This document shows positions 1-13,402 of a DNA stretch of 64,000 bases, in pieces. The stretch spans positions 5,987,101-6,051,100 of the forward strand of contig CM076654.1 in assembly GCA_038496675.1 (NCBI GenBank). The letters are read 5' to 3'. Numbering within the stretch: position 1 is the first letter of the stretch; every line of letters begins with the position of its first letter. Below the pieces are notes generated by a model. The model saw only the letters and a program-made list of their open reading frames with translations, searched no databases and was not told the DNA's origin. A program made the translations under genes and the position numbers. Source of the DNA: Rachycentron canadum. Lineage: Eukaryota > Chordata > Actinopteri > Carangiformes > Rachycentridae.

Positions 1-901
1 CCGCCTAAAATCTGTAAACTGAATAAATATGAATAAGATCAAAAGGAAAAAATTGTTAAAGACCAATAAAATAAAATTTGATGTCGCCATTGAATGGAAA
101 TATATAGCGTAAAACAGAAAGTGGGTCAGCTAATAAATCCTATCATAGACACGTACATATTTCAGAAGTGCTTGAATGAAAAGACTCGGATTGTTTCGAC
201 TTAATGCATCTTTATGAAAGAATAACATATCAAAAAGTCCAAAGCTTCACAAACACAAATATCGTCAATGTTAGCTGACTTAGCTATCTTGCTAGCGTAA
301 ATGAACAAACCGTCGTCTTTTACCTTGGCCAGACGCCGCCGACGTGCAGGATAATAACAGCGCTGCGACTTAATTACACTTCTCAGTTCCTCATGTTTCC
401 GTTTTGACTACGATAACCGGCGGCAAATATTAAAAACAAATCCTTGATCCCCGCTGAAAAGAGGATCCACCCTGAATAAACAAACAACCGTTGACCTAGT
501 TGTAGACTACTAAGACCATCATGCACCGCCGGAAACGCCTTCTCTTTGCGTGATTGCGTCACAATAAAGCGGAAGAAAGCGGGGGTTGACCGGTGTTGAC
601 GGGTTATTTCAAACTGTGGCGGCGCCGTGACTCTCTCCACCAATTTTATGTTTTAAACCGAATCATGTTTAATTTTAGGACAAACAGAGCCAGTCGGACA
701 ATGTTATCAAAGTGTTGCCGCCAAAATGCATCGAATTAAAACTAGCCAAGAATTAGCTACGGCGAGCTGTTTCCATGGTGACGAAACTTTACGCTTAGCA
801 ACAGCTCGCTAGCTGCTGTTGTTATCTTAGCGAGCGGTTGTTTTCTATAGCCTAGCATGTCAATATTTATATCAATGGCTTTGTTTCGATCGTGAATACA
901 G
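1..901. other. Spacer and probable promoter region left of ccdc158
   Basis: There is no recognisable coding exon here. Bases 1-320 are AT-rich and featureless. Bases 324-643 could be a first exon of a divergent - strand transcript: a consensus-like donor (AAG|GTAAAA) follows at 323-318. The only sizeable - strand reading frame (383-643, 86 codons) closes inside this exon before the donor and resembles nothing I know, so any such exon is probably untranslated. The 500-840 stretch is richer in CpG than its surroundings, as expected for a promoter shared with ccdc158. Confidence 0.3.
769..782. promoter_or_regulatory. Degenerate X-box-like palindrome upstream of ccdc158
   Basis: The sequence GTTTCCATGGTGAC resembles the RFX-factor X-box (GTNRCC, 0-3 nt, RGYAAC) but departs from it at two positions. 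It lies about 120 bp upstream of the ccdc158 start codon. It is listed because the neighbouring FAM47-like gene has perfect X-boxes. As a single degenerate match it is weak evidence. Confidence 0.3.
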
Positions 902-2108
902 ATGTCAGGGGTTCAGCCCTCTGAGCCCTGGAGTGTGGGGCTTTCCAGCAATAATAGCACTCACGTTTTAAATGTTGAATCTCATAGAAAACCAACGCAA
1001 CCACCACCAAGAACAACTGGTAAGTAAATTCAGGTACGAGTAGAGGAAATCATCTATTTGCCTTTTAGTCAGCTTTCTCTCTCTTTATGAATCACCCGTT
1101 TAACTTTGCAGACACTCGCGACATCTCTCTTCGGCTGAGATTCAACAGTCTGACACTGGATGAACTGAGGTAACGTTACTTAACCCTAGATTACCTACTA
1201 ATTTCACGCAGTGGCAAAGAATACCATTTTAAATCAATCAATATAATGACAGCTGATAATAAGACTGTTCAAATGTAAACACTTTTGGACTAAGGCAGAC
1301 CAGAAGAAAAAACATGAATTATAAATTATAAAGCCAATAAAACAGCTTCCAGCATTATTTAAAAAAACGAAATAAATTAAAACTACATAGAATAGGTGAA
1401 TACAATAAAAAAGAAACAGTGGCCATAACACAAATATAATAAAATTAAATGAAAACCAGACTGAAAAGAAAGGTTCTTGGACTTGAAATGACAACAGAAC
1501 GTTACCACTAATTGTGTTCACAAACAGGAGAAAGAAAATGCTGTATAAGAAGTTAAAATGAATTTCTTCTCGCAAAATACAAAATTTAAGTTAAACTGAC
1601 AATCAGATATTTACTAACAAAGCATTGTTTTTCTGCCCAAACAAAATCATAACATAATTTTACCCTGCATGCCATAACCATAACCTTTTCACCTGTAATA
1701 TCCTCTCTATTAATTAACTTAATGGGAAAAAAGAAAAAGTGACTAACAGTGTAAATCAGTTGTGACTGATCAGAGGACTATGCTTCACAAATGAGCATGA
1801 TCTGTTGTGAATTTACTAGCAATGTGTGGCTACACTGAGCTGGATAGAGCTGGGCACACCTGATAGTAGACAATTAAATGATATAAACTGCTGGATATAA
1901 AAGTGTGCATTTGTCTGGCTGTGTTGCTCAGAGAAGAAAATAGCTGCACTTTAGCTATACTTTTGACTTGATAAAAAGCTGATTTGGTGACAAAGCTGAT
2001 GTGAGCCCTAAAGTTTAATAAGAAAATGACACCCAGCTTTCTTGTCTGTATGCTTTGCAGTTTTCTGGTCACTTTCTCTCTTAACAAAAAATTCGCAATT
2101 AACATGGT

Positions 2109-2158
<50 letters not shown>

Positions 2159-5100
2159 GCAGTCACAAAATATTTAACATAAAATAGACAACAGAATTTA
2201 AAAAGCAAAACAATAAAACACAGTCTAAACCCAAAAAATATCAACATCAAAACTGAACTGAATCAAAGACAAAAATAACAAATCGATGGTTTCTTGTACC
2301 CTTTTATGTCTTGACAGTGAAGAGCTTGACAGGCGAACCAAGGAAACCCAAAGACTTCAAGAAGAGGTGGAAAATGCAACCAAAGTAGCCTTACAGAGGT
2401 TTTGCTGCCCATATGGTATGAGTAGCTCACCTGGTCAAAACTCCCACAACCACAGTGAGTACAAGCAGTGTCACCCAAAATATTGTGTATGTAGTAGCAG
2501 TCAGGCAGATTAACAAAAAAGTAAGGCCTTAATTATTTCAATTTTAACAATATCCACATTATTACAAAACTCATCCCAAGTGGTACATGTAAAGCTGAAT
2601 TTTCATATTGGTTCTGAGTGATGTAATTTCAGATGAGGTTGAATCTAAAAAAACAGAAGTCAAGATAAGCAAAAGCCCAGCCAATGTAACAGTCAAGTGA
2701 AGACATGTTTCACCAACCCTTAACCTTGACAACATACAAAGTGTTCTGCTAATTTTAAACTTTTTGTGTTCTTTTTGGTAGATGACCCATGTAGGGATTT
2801 CACCACCCTTCCAACCCACCAACAGACAGTGACCCCGCTTCTGGTCTGTGGTGTGGATAGTTTGATGCAGGAGGTGGCTCAAGGGGAACTCAGCTCTCCT
2901 GAAAAGGAGGTTTTGGAAAATGCAGTAGATGACTGTCTTCAACAGCTGTCTGATTTGCAGCTCAGCAAGGTTCATACTATTTCAGCCAAGAATTGTCTTA
3001 CTTTGATGTTCTGTGAAATAGTGAACTGGTTATACTTTCCAAATATATGTATATTATACTAAATACCATTTAATATTTTCTCAGACACAGGATCTGCCTA
3101 AACAAGAGACATTCAGTTTTGACAAAGCCATTGTGAACCTGCAGACTAAACTGCATAAAGTACAAATGGAGAGAGATACCCTGTCTGACCTCAGGTGAAC
3201 ACACTGATGCAGTTTTACTTCAATAACGAAAGTTTTTTAAAATCTTTTTGACCCACAGATCTTTTTATTTGTAGACTCAAGGATTCGAGGAAACATGTTG
3301 ATCAGATGGAAAAGATGCTGTACATGTTGGAAGAGCTCCAAAACATCAAAAGGGCAGCGGACCAGAAGCTGCAGGAGACGGAGGACGAGGCATTGGTGCT
3401 TAACAGGAAAGTAGAGACACTGGAAAAGCTTATGAAGGAGACGTACTCTTCACTGTTATCTCATGAGAAACAATGTGGCAACAGCTCTGTTACCAGTCCA
3501 AACATTGGCACTGGTTCAATACAACTATCCCCAACTGCTAAGATAACTGAAGATTTTAATGAGACAGACAAACTACATAAGAAACAATTTTTGGTAAGTA
3601 CTAGACTTCAGTTATGGATCATGTTCAGTGGACTTTTTGCCATATTATTTCTGATTTATTTAAATTTTTGTTACATCAGTCAACAGAACATCGGGGGAGT
3701 GAAGAATGCAGTGGAATAAATAAACAAAATCAGAGGTAATTCAATGTTGACCTGCAAGGATTAGTAATTTAGTCAAATAGCAGAAAATCTATTTTGACAA
3801 AAGATTAATCATTTTTTTCACTTTTGTCAGCACATAAACAAAATATTCTCAGATTTCTAGGTCTTGAATGTGAGGATTTGCTGCTTTTTATTTGTTTCCC
3901 TGGTTTTGGACTGTTGTTGGAATGATACAAGGAATTTGTATAGAGGAGTGTATTAGAGGGGAAGTGAGAAAATTGCCACTGAGCATAGTGCAAGTTATAG
4001 GGCCACTAGAACGATACTATATTTAGCTATTCCACATTGAATTATTGTGCTTTAGTTCTACTTTATCCATTGTAACTCAGAAAACAGACAGAAAAATGGC
4101 TTATGTATAAAAAGTGCATTCCCTACTAAGCACTCTTCATCTTGCTGTGTAGTAGAATGGATGACCTGATTGCCAGGCTTGGCCAGGAGATGGCACTGTT
4201 GACTGACAAACTGAGCTCATCAAAATACAGCAGCGTCAGTTTAAGTGCCAAGTTGGAGCTGCTAAAGTAAGTGCTGAAACCAAAACATTTTACGCCTGTT
4301 TTTTCCAAGTTTTTTTACTAGAAAGCTCAGACAACATTGAATTTCTGAATTAACACGTCTTAAAAACACTTATTTGTATACCCCAGGAAACTTGCAGATA
4401 GACAAACGTCATTGCACCAGTGTCAGGTCAGTGAACTTGAGTCAACCCTTTTCAGCTATAAAGATAAGGTAAGGAGGAAACTACCATAATATTATGAACA
4501 GCAGTTGTAAGCAACAAAATATAGAGGCTGGCAAATATTAATAGTAACCAGCCATAATTATTTATCCTTATCCCGGAAGATAAGACAAACAGCCACCTTG
4601 TGAACTCACCCAGATTATGCTGTTGTTAAATTGTAACTATGCTTATAAATAAGATGACTGTTTTGAAGCAACACCGATTCTTCTTATGCCAGGATAAAAA
4701 CTAAAATAATCTTCGATGTGGTTTGTGATTTTGTGTCATTTGCGACATTATAGGTTTGTTGTCTGAAGCAGCAGCTTCTTCAGGTTCAGTCTCAGCTGGT
4801 GGATGTCCAAAGACAGAGAGAGCGATCCTTACAACAAGTAGAGGAGCTTCAGTCCCAGCTTGGCCAAGTTAAGGTGCTGTAGGAAACCATGAATATGAAT
4901 CTGACATTTCTGCTGTTATAATACCTAGAGTCCTCCATATAGATGCATGTTTATATTAAAGAACATGGTTTAAAATGAAAACTGAAGTTTGCTGAATGAT
5001 TATTAAGTTCCTTGTAGCCTAATTATGATGGAGAGATGCAAAGAGCTGGAGGTGTGTGCTCTGTTTGTAACAATGGAGGTTGTGGTTATGGGGTGGGCAT

Positions 5101-8100
5101 TGCTGGCAGAGGTTTACTGATTGAATCCACAGTTCCTTAAGTCTTAATGGCCACCATGCAGTAATTTCAGTCAGGGCAAGTTTCCCTTGGGGCAGCAGTT
5201 TTGTGACTTGGGTGAGAAAGGGAAATGGCAGATGTTCTTTCTCTCACAAATTAACCAACTTGATCTTTTTGAAGTTTTTTCTGACAAAGACAATATTACA
5301 AGATTCCGGTTTATGGGTAGGTCCTGGATATGATAAGATTTGAAGTGTTCTCTCTGAGGCCATGTGAACAGGTAAATGTAAAGAACAGATATACAATCTT
5401 ATTAGCACTCTAGGAAAATGGATCTCAACACATTTCCAGTGAAAACACAGAAACCCACTGTAGAAGTTATTTGTTGATCTCCATGTGAACTTGTTGACAG
5501 AGGTGTAACTGCTTTTGAAGGGTTTCCTTAAACGCAGGGCATACAACCATTCAAGAATAACACAAGATGAAATGTCAAGCAAGTTTCTCTCCCATCATTG
5601 AGATCATATCAACACACTGTCAAAAGATTATTTTTTTTACTTTTAGATACAGTCAGCCCACTGCGCCTTCTGCTTTATCCTCCAGAGGTGCCGTGAGCAG
5701 CAGCAATGTGAGCTCCAGGTGGAGGTGAAGGCCCTGAGAGGACAGCTGGAGGAGGCCAGGGAGCAGCTTCGCAGAAGTGGGGAGGAGAACAATTGCCTAC
5801 AGGCCCTGCTAGATCAGAGGGTGCAGGAGGCAGAGAAATCCCAGGAACTCCTGCTGGAGAAAGACAAGGAACTCCAGCTCAGGCAGCAAGAAGCCCAACA
5901 GGTAACTGACCATGCAGTTACCATTTAGATTATAAACCATTATGTGGTAACTACCTATCTGCTTTGATGGCTCATTTAAATGAAGCTTAACAAATTTTTC
6001 CAGCATCTGTCCTTGTTGGAAGAAGCTCAGACCCTTCATGTTGAAGGAGAGACACTGAGGCTTAAGCTGGATGACCAAGAAAAGGTGATAGCGATGCTAA
6101 GGTTGCAGAAGGAGAGCAGCGTCCAGATGCACAGCCGCACCATCGATAACCTTCACCAGGAGAACAGCCTCCTCAGCAACCAGCTAAACCAGCACAAGCT
6201 AGAGATTCGGCAGCTCAGGGTCAGGAACAAATTTTTGATGACAGACTAAATTCCTGTAGTAACGTTCTCTTATCAGTTCATTGACTTTTGAATTTCTCTT
6301 CTTCCCATTGACTTCCATACCCAACATACCCTTCTACATCATCACTGGCTTCACTTTTTTTGTAACTTTATTCCTTTTTTCTTTTTGCTAATCAGGCAGA
6401 GTTAGACCAGAAGAAGTCAGACCTGGCTAATGCAGAGCATGAGAGGCAGCAGCTACAGGTCTCTGTGGCTGAACAAAGTCAGCGTGTCCAGGAAGAAACT
6501 CTGGAGAAACAGGAGCTCACCGCCCAACTGGAAATCCAGCGCATGCAGTTACTCACCCTCACTAGTGAGTTAAGCTTTACTGAATGAATATCACCACACA
6601 GGAGACCAATATTCATCCTGTAACCCATACTATGGTTGGGAAAACAAACTGAGCAGTATTTTCCTCAATATAATATAAGTGAAAAGTTTAATATTCAGGT
6701 GTTTCTGGTTTTTTATATGATTGTTCAGATACATTAATCATTAACAAACCACATTTTTAAATATTTACATGTATACGGTACATTTATTTATCAGGACATT
6801 CCAGTTAACATGTTTTGAACTGATAATGTATAACCTGCAATTCAGCTCAGTTTTCCTCCTATTACATTCTTTGGAAACATATTCAGACGTATTCAGAAAA
6901 GACTAAAACAGTGTCCATCCTCATCCTCAGTTCTAATCAAATCTGAAAACCTGGTTTAAGATCAAAAGTAACGTCCTCTAAAATTAATTAGCAACTTTCC
7001 AAAATTATAAAGGAGATGTAAGTCAAAAAACCACCTTGGGTTTTAGGGTTTTTGTTACCTCTGAGCAGCAGATTAGTGTAACAAGGGCCTTTCATTCACC
7101 AAGAATTCTAGCTCCATGCAATGCTTTTTCTAGAAACATTTCAGCTCTCACAGTTTTTTGCCAAATCAAATGATCTTCTTGTCCTGCTGTGATAGAAAAG
7201 CAAAGAGCCATGTTTGGTATGTTTACATTGTCAACCAAGCCCTTCAACTGTTGCCTATGTATGCTTCGTTGTTTAAGTGTATGTCTCACTGTGGATATAA
7301 AATATGTGTGGACACGATTTTAGAGGAGCACAAGGAACTGCAACGGCTCCACAGCTGTAAGAACAGGGAGCAGGAGGGTGTGGTGCTGAGACTTCAGAGT
7401 CAGCTAAGGAACACCCATGATGAGCTTGACCAGGTCAGGAGCACCCTGAGGATCCTCGAAGGAGCAGATGGCCACGGTTAGAGCCACGTCATTATTTAAA
7501 CTGAGATTTAATTAAAAGATCTCATGTACAAAGAAGTCCCACTGACTTGCATCCAATCTGTGATGAAGGGGAAAGATAACGGTGATTTACTTTACCTTAT
7601 TAGTGTAGTTTGCAAAAATTAGCATAATAATAATTTGCAAATTATACATCCTCCTCAGCTGCATTTCAGTCTAAGAGATACTACTGACATGTACAAAGTC
7701 TCTCTAAGATTAAAGCTCTGTGGTTTATGTTCTATCTGTCATTTTCCTGCCTCTGTCGCTGTCTTGTGGATTGGTCTCCACCTCAGGCCTCCAAGTAGCC
7801 ATGGACATGCAGAAGGAGATCACTGTCAGAAGAGAGCAGGTTGACTCTCTGCAGGGCAAAATCCAACACCTGGAGGACACAGTGGAGAAGCTGTACCAGG
7901 TGAAAACGTCATGCACCAGCCTCAGTGTAGATCATTTACTTGCTTCTCTCTAGTCTAAAAATACATTTTCAACTGACATTTTTACCAATGTTCAGGAGAA
8001 GCACTACCAGAGCCTGGAGAGCCAGCGTCAGCTGCAGGAGCTCACCTTCGTCAGGGAGGAGAAGAAACAACTTGCCAATGAGCTAGAGACCCTTCGCTCC

Positions 8101-10731
8101 AAAGACCAGCAATTAAGAGACCGGATTGGCCAATTGGAGGCAATCCTTCACAAGGTGGTGTTTATTTACCTTTTTACACCTTTATTTCAACCAATATTTG
8201 TTTTTTAGAGAAGGATGAATAGAAACATACTGAGTGTGAAATCAGAACTGTACATATACATACCATTTATGTTTTAAGTTTATTGGAACTTCTTTACAAT
8301 AAACTATGCAAATATATTTTGTTTTCAAAAGTACATGGTCATGTTCTCCTGGTGGCCTTGAGGTTCAAGCACAGACCATGAATTGCCATTCATGGTCACT
8401 GTTTCATTTTCTATCAGTCTATCTCAGTCTGCTGCCCACTGTCTAATAAAAGCAGGAAACACTTTGTTTTTGGTCTCTTTTCTACCCAAACAGCTATTAT
8501 CTCCCTCTGGAACAAAACTAAAATTTGAGTTTACATATTCAGGTTAAATAAAGAAGGACTTTATCAGCCCTGTCCTGTCTCTGTTTGTCTCCATCACATT
8601 ATTGTTACAAATACTCTTGTATCTCCCAAAGATGACAGAGAGCTTTGCAGACTGTCAAGATTTCATCCAGCTGCGGGAGCAAGAGTTTTATCGTCTGAAA
8701 CTTCAACATGCCCTCAACCTGAAGGTAGAGTGGATTACATACTAGAGTCTTTTTGTTAGGGGCTTATCCACCTTGTACACAGTATGTCTCTGTAAAAATA
8801 TATCCTTATTTATGCTAGGTCTGATAGCAATGTCTGATAGTAATGGCTTTCATTCTCCAGGGGACTGAGCACCTTTTGACAGTTGTAACCAATTTTGCCC
8901 TTACTGTAGGAACTCCAAGGTCAAAATCAGCACATAGCTCTGAATGTACCTCCACCAGACCTGGACTCACTGAACCCATCAGTAATCGCTGCTCCACCCT
9001 CTTCGCAGCAGGCCTTCAACTCTCAAATCAAGGTGCAGTCAGAAACTCCCTATATCTTGCTTATCTCTTATGGCTCCAGCCCATCAAGTACATGTGCAAA
9101 TCATTGTTTATTTGGAAACTCAGTCACAAGCTCAGCACATCTGCTTAGCCTTTAAATCCGAAACACACACACAAGCGTTACATTCCTGTGGTAAGAAGAG
9201 AAACCAGAGGGTAAATCATTTCAGCACAGCAGCGAAATATACTGGTTGGTTTGTTTTGTCCTGTAGCAGCATACTGCTATTTTATGTGTGTTTGCTGACC
9301 TCACTATGATAAAAGAACTTGTGAGATTGACTTGCACCCCCTCATTATTCTGTTCAAACGCATGCTAATCAGACAAACTATTTGTAATCTTGACATCACC
9401 ACAGCACTGAACTGACATTGTGTTTCTATCCTCTCCCCTCCTTTGGCTGCTGAAGTCAATGAGGCAGCAGGAGAGCCCTGCCCGGGAGCTCAGGTCTCTC
9501 GTCAGAGAGCTTCGAGGAGTGATTTCAGAGAACCACAGAACACGCACTGATAACGGCGCTGCATGCAGCTGCTTCCACAGGAGGAGGTCTGCACCAGAGA
9601 GAGTGCATAGGACCACATTGTACGTCTGGCCCCGTTCCCACACACTGCAAGGATTAAGTTTCTTCTTTAGCTAGCTTAGGTCACATCTGAAAATCATGTG
9701 ATGCTACTAAGTGAGCAGGGAATTGCTGGAGTGGAGGGAGGATCCCTACATGGGTGGCTTCACTAACCACATTGTTTCACTGTTTGTAATGTAATATACC
9801 ACAAAAAAACAGACAAATTGACCTTGTATACTTTAAAACCCCATAAGTGTCTTTTGGTATCTGTTATGGACTCATGGAATGTGATATCTTCTGGTGTTAT
9901 GTCTTGCATTATATTTTAATATTCCACTTCACTTACAGCAGCACCAACAAGGCCAAAGAAGTAAAAGCTGGCTCCAGATTAAGAAGAAAAACCTGTGGGA
10001 GGTAGGGAGAGCAGCCAAACAGCTCAATGTATCATCTTTTTTGTTTGAATGCTGTGAGCATGACTTGCCTCAAGGCTATGAGATGGTCACACCATCTACC
10101 CATGTGACCTTTCACCCCCTCGTATATCACAGGAGACGCCACAAAGTGCTGCAGGCTGGCTAATTGCACTGTAATGTGTGTCTGTTTGTTCATGCACTGT
10201 GTACAGTGAGCCACATTTCCTGACGACAGCTGAGCTGAACGGGGAAATAAACAACAACAAACCCTTCATTGAGAGTGAGTTTTTATGACCAGCATCACAT
10301 TTTCATGCTAATGTATTTCATTTTCTTGTTGATTAAAGCCACAACAAATAGTTGATTAATTGAACAGTATGTACAGTATAACGACTGATTTATCATTCAA
10401 GTAAAACTGGAAACTGTTCACTGGTTCCAGCCTCAAATACAAGGATTTCCTGTTGTTTTTTTAAAACAAATGCATTTTATTTGACATATAGATTGTTGAG
10501 TGGGACAAACTTTGCCTTGGAAACTGTCAGCACAACAATAAATACAACTGTAAATATGAAATTCTCTCACATAGAGATTATGAGATATCTCTCTCTCTCT
10601 CTCTTCTCTCCCCAGGCCATGCTATATCTAGTCCAGCGGCTGCAGTGAGGTACACATCCTCCCCACAGTTCCTCTCACTGGGTCGCAGGTCACCTGTCCA
10701 CTCTCTCCTGACCTCCGACCCCAACAGCTAA
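902..10731 (+). CDS. ccdc158: Coiled-coil domain-containing protein 158
   Basis: Coding exons I join: 902-1019, 1112-1169, 2318-2454, 2782-2969, 3085-3194, 3275-3593, 3680-3735, 4156-4266, 4387-4468, 4754-4873, 5686-5901, 6004-6219, 6396-6564, 7324-7476, 7787-7899, 7996-8154, 8632-8724, 8910-9032, 9456-9619, 9939-10001, 10207-10274, 10616-10731. Phases agree throughout and give about 983 aa (human about 1,113). The product is almost entirely Glu/Gln/Leu-rich coiled coil. Landmarks shared with mammalian CCDC158 include LEGADGH followed by VAMDMQKEIT (exons 14-15), FADCQDFIQ (exon 17), the exon 18 start ELQGQ, RELRSLVRELRGVISE (exon 19), and the C-terminal SPVHSLLTS. The start is the first ATG of exon 1. 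Molecular function is poorly known; a role in sperm or cilia is inference from the neighbourhood. The middle is shorter than the human protein, and I saw no exon in the 4,874-5,646 intron. Confidence 0.92.
2112..2155. repeat. (TA)n microsatellite in ccdc158 intron 2
   Basis: About 21 uninterrupted TA units. It has no evident function and is likely length-polymorphic. Confidence 0.95.
2416..2454 (+). other. ccdc158: Alternative 39-nt extension of ccdc158 exon 3
   Basis: Exon 3 can end at 2415 (donor GTATGA) or at 2454 (donor GTGAGT). The difference is exactly 13 codons and does not change the phase, so both products stay in frame. The longer form adds a Ser/Asn/His-rich stretch after Cys-Cys-Pro-Tyr. 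The downstream donor is the closer match to consensus. Confidence 0.4.
5647..5685 (+). other. ccdc158: Alternative 39-nt extension at the start of ccdc158 exon 11
   Basis: Two acceptors are usable: TTTTAG before 5647 and TATCCTCCAG before 5686. The extra 39 nt are open and in phase, but encode a Cys/Phe/Ile-rich stretch unlike the surrounding coiled coil. I therefore prefer 5686 as the main acceptor. Confidence 0.4.
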
Positions 10732-12878
10732 GACTGACACACTCGATGCAGCAGACCTGAGGCTGGCACCTCATTTCAGTAAGTTGATATTTTACATCCT
10801 ACATAGACAGTTCATCATATCACTCTGAACACTGTGTGAGCACACTTTAGGATCACTCAAGTAAAAAGATAATTCTGTGGTAGGAAAAAGAACAAAGAAA
10901 TAATGCGAAGAGTCACAGGCTGAGTCATTTGTGTTGTTTTTCTTATGACGCTGTATCAGTTCAGTGTTTGTTTCAAGGACTGAGACGACAGTTTCACACT
11001 GTGTTAGTGTGAAGGGGAAGCTGGACAGCATGCACACAGTGGTCAAATACTGACAGTTAATCGATAAGAGATGATAAACCAGACAGACATTATGTCAGAT
11101 TGATTATTTCATCAGCTGTAGCGCTGCAAGAAATGTCATAACACACAGTGTGAGGAGTCAGGAGGATGTAATGACACAACTGAAATCCATTGCAACAATA
11201 GGAGTTTCCCATTAAACCTGTCCTGCAGAAGTTTACACATACTCCTAATTTACATAAAAACATTTTATTGATTGATCATTATCTATGTAGAATTGATTTA
11301 ATTAATTTACTTTTGTGTTTTACAGAAAGCTCATATTAAAACAACTCAATGGATGAAGTTGGTCCAAAGAATTTTTTATAAAAATCCCCAATTAGGTACA
11401 TTTCCATTATTTATTGTTATAAATAAAGTGTTTTATGAAAAAAAATGCAAAGTGTTACTTTTATTATTGTTTAGCCATTAGTTATTTCAAGACTAACCCC
11501 ATACTCATTTAAGTAGACTTTATAGAATATATTTTCTGTATAGTCCATGTTTATACAAATGTGTATTTGTGTGTACACATCATTCTTAAAACTGTAAATA
11601 CAGTGAGAGCCAATAGAAACCAGAGTCAAATTCCTTGTATGTGCAATTATTGGTGTAAAGTTTATTCTGATTGTAAAACAGAAGTCAGTGTATCAGTTGG
11701 TCTCAGTCTTGAGCTTTGAATTCAGGTCCCTCAAATATGAAACCATAGGGTATGCTTTCAGGTATCAGAAAGTCTTAATGAACACGAAGTCTCTTCATTT
11801 ACAAAGGTCTTGAACATTTTTGTTCTTGTTGGCTACAAGCAGGAAAATTTATTTATGAGATGTTTTTGTATCCTAATGGAGGCTTTTGGGAGACTTCATA
11901 CATCGATAAACAAAAAGTGGGACTGTATTGATAATAACTGTGGCAGGAGGCTGTTCAGTCCTTCAGCTGTAGCAAACACTGTCACTACTGATAGCTTCAG
12001 TAGGGTGCTCATCAACTCATAATGAGAAGGTGTCAGTTTTAAGTAATAATTTTTAATTGGTTAATCTTTACATCTTTTTTTTTTTTTTTTGCTTATCTGG
12101 GTCCAAGTCACATTAGTGACTATCTATTGTGGGAATTACAGTTAAATACACCTGGGAGGTACAGTAAGTAAACTGGTGTTCTTACAAAATGACTGTAGTG
12201 TCTATACGCCTATGAAAACAGCTATTAAATGACTTAATAAATGACAAATTCTGTGTTGTAATTTTTAAAATTTTATCTACTACCGCCCTCCTCTCTGGAG
12301 TTTTTTTTTTTTGTTCCCCTTCAGACAGTACCATGAGAAAACCGTATATTATCTCAAGGATGTTTTTTTTTTTTTTTTTTTTTTTAAAGAATATTTCCTG
12401 TACATAAATGCTCTGAACACATAGGCTGGTCTTTTGAAACCTGCCTCTAAATATATAGTCTTTTACCCATTTCATTCTTAGTGAGTTGTGGATTACATAA
12501 CTCCTGCTGCTCATATTACATACTGCACATTTGTTCCCTCCTCATCTTGTCATCAAACCAGCTGTTCCCCATATTTAATAGATAGTAAAGGGACATTGGA
12601 TTTTAATGGCAGGTGAATGTCCTCATCTAATAACTTGTTTGGATTTTCAAAGCCAGCTCCTTGAACATGTTGCCTGGGTCTTGCAGTGCTTCATCTGTGC
12701 CAGTTTTGGGATTCAGTGACCAGGCTCTTTGGATTTTTCTCTCCTGCAGCCTTCAAAGTGATATTTTACTGCTATTTGCGTGCTTAAGATTTTCTAAGCT
12801 TTACTCTTTTTGCACTATATTTGGCTCAAAGGCTTTAGAAACATCACTGCCCTTCCTGTCTATGGTTGTGACAAGATT
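10732..12878. other. ccdc158 3'UTR and tail-to-tail spacer
   Basis: The ccdc158 stop codon is followed by an AT-rich stretch with an AATAAA at 11422-11427, giving a 3'UTR of about 0.7 kb if unspliced. From there to 12878 I see only AT-rich DNA with homopolymer T runs (about 12070-12090, 12300-12312 and 12363-12385) and no supported gene. Confidence 0.6.
11422..11427 (+). terminator. Polyadenylation signal, probable ccdc158 end
   Basis: AATAAA in the + orientation about 690 bp after the ccdc158 stop codon, followed by a T-rich stretch. It is the first well-placed canonical signal I noticed downstream of the gene. Confidence 0.55.
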
Positions 12879-12883
12879 TTATT
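12878..12883 (-). terminator. Polyadenylation signal of the FAM47-like transcript
   Basis: AATAAA on the - strand overlaps the TAA that closes the open frame of the candidate last exon (12879-13007). A cleavage site so close to the stop codon would mean a very short 3'UTR. Confidence 0.4.
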
Positions 12884-13291
12884 GCTGAACAGAGAAGCTG
12901 TTGGCGTTCTCCACTAAAACCGGGACGGTTGGTGATGAAGACTGTTGAAGACCACTGTGAAACTGTGTCCGCATGGCAGATTCAATAACGATGTTTTCTT
13001 CGTCATCCTGCAAAAAAAACAAAAATCCCTTGTATTAATCATTTTAATATTATGGTACTTCTTGTCTAAGGTTGGACAAACAGTACTGTAGCACTTATAT
13101 TATCTTTAATGTCTTAAACTTGCTCTTACCTGAGAAGCAAACCACCTGCTAAAAAAAGTTGGGTGGCTACTTTCGTGTTGTTGTGGTTGCTTAGTTGATT
13201 CACTTATACTTTCTGGCTTTTCTTGGCTCCATTTCCATTCATTTGTAGTATATGAGGATTTCCACAGGTTGGATTTTGGACGTCAGGGCTG
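12879..13291 (-). other. Candidate extra 3' exons of the FAM47-like gene
   Basis: Two exon-like blocks lie on the - strand: 13130-13291 (acceptor TTTTACAG, donor GTAAGA) and 12879-13007 (acceptor TTTGCAG, then stop and AATAAA). Read in one frame they join smoothly and look coding: residues RWFASQ at the end of the first are followed by DDEENIVIESAMRTQF in the second. However, that frame has a TGA as its third codon at the obvious acceptor. In the other frames the first block closes early. A weak donor inside the last FAM47 exon (GGGA|GTATTA) would enter another frame and stop after about 28 codons. They may be 3'UTR exons, an unrecognised alternative splice, or a broken ancestral C-terminus. 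Confidence 0.35.
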
Positions 13292-13402
13292 CTGTAAAAT
13301 GATATGGAAGTAACGTTATAGCCATGTTACAGACAGAATCACTGCACTCATTGGTTTATTTTCCATATTTCTAATTGAGTAATGGCTCAGATTTTGATTA
13401 TT

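Noticed and set aside
2571..2975. 134-codon - strand frame
   Set aside because: It is antisense to ccdc158 exon 4 and its flanking introns. The + strand exon has splice sites and family similarity, so this is its shadow.
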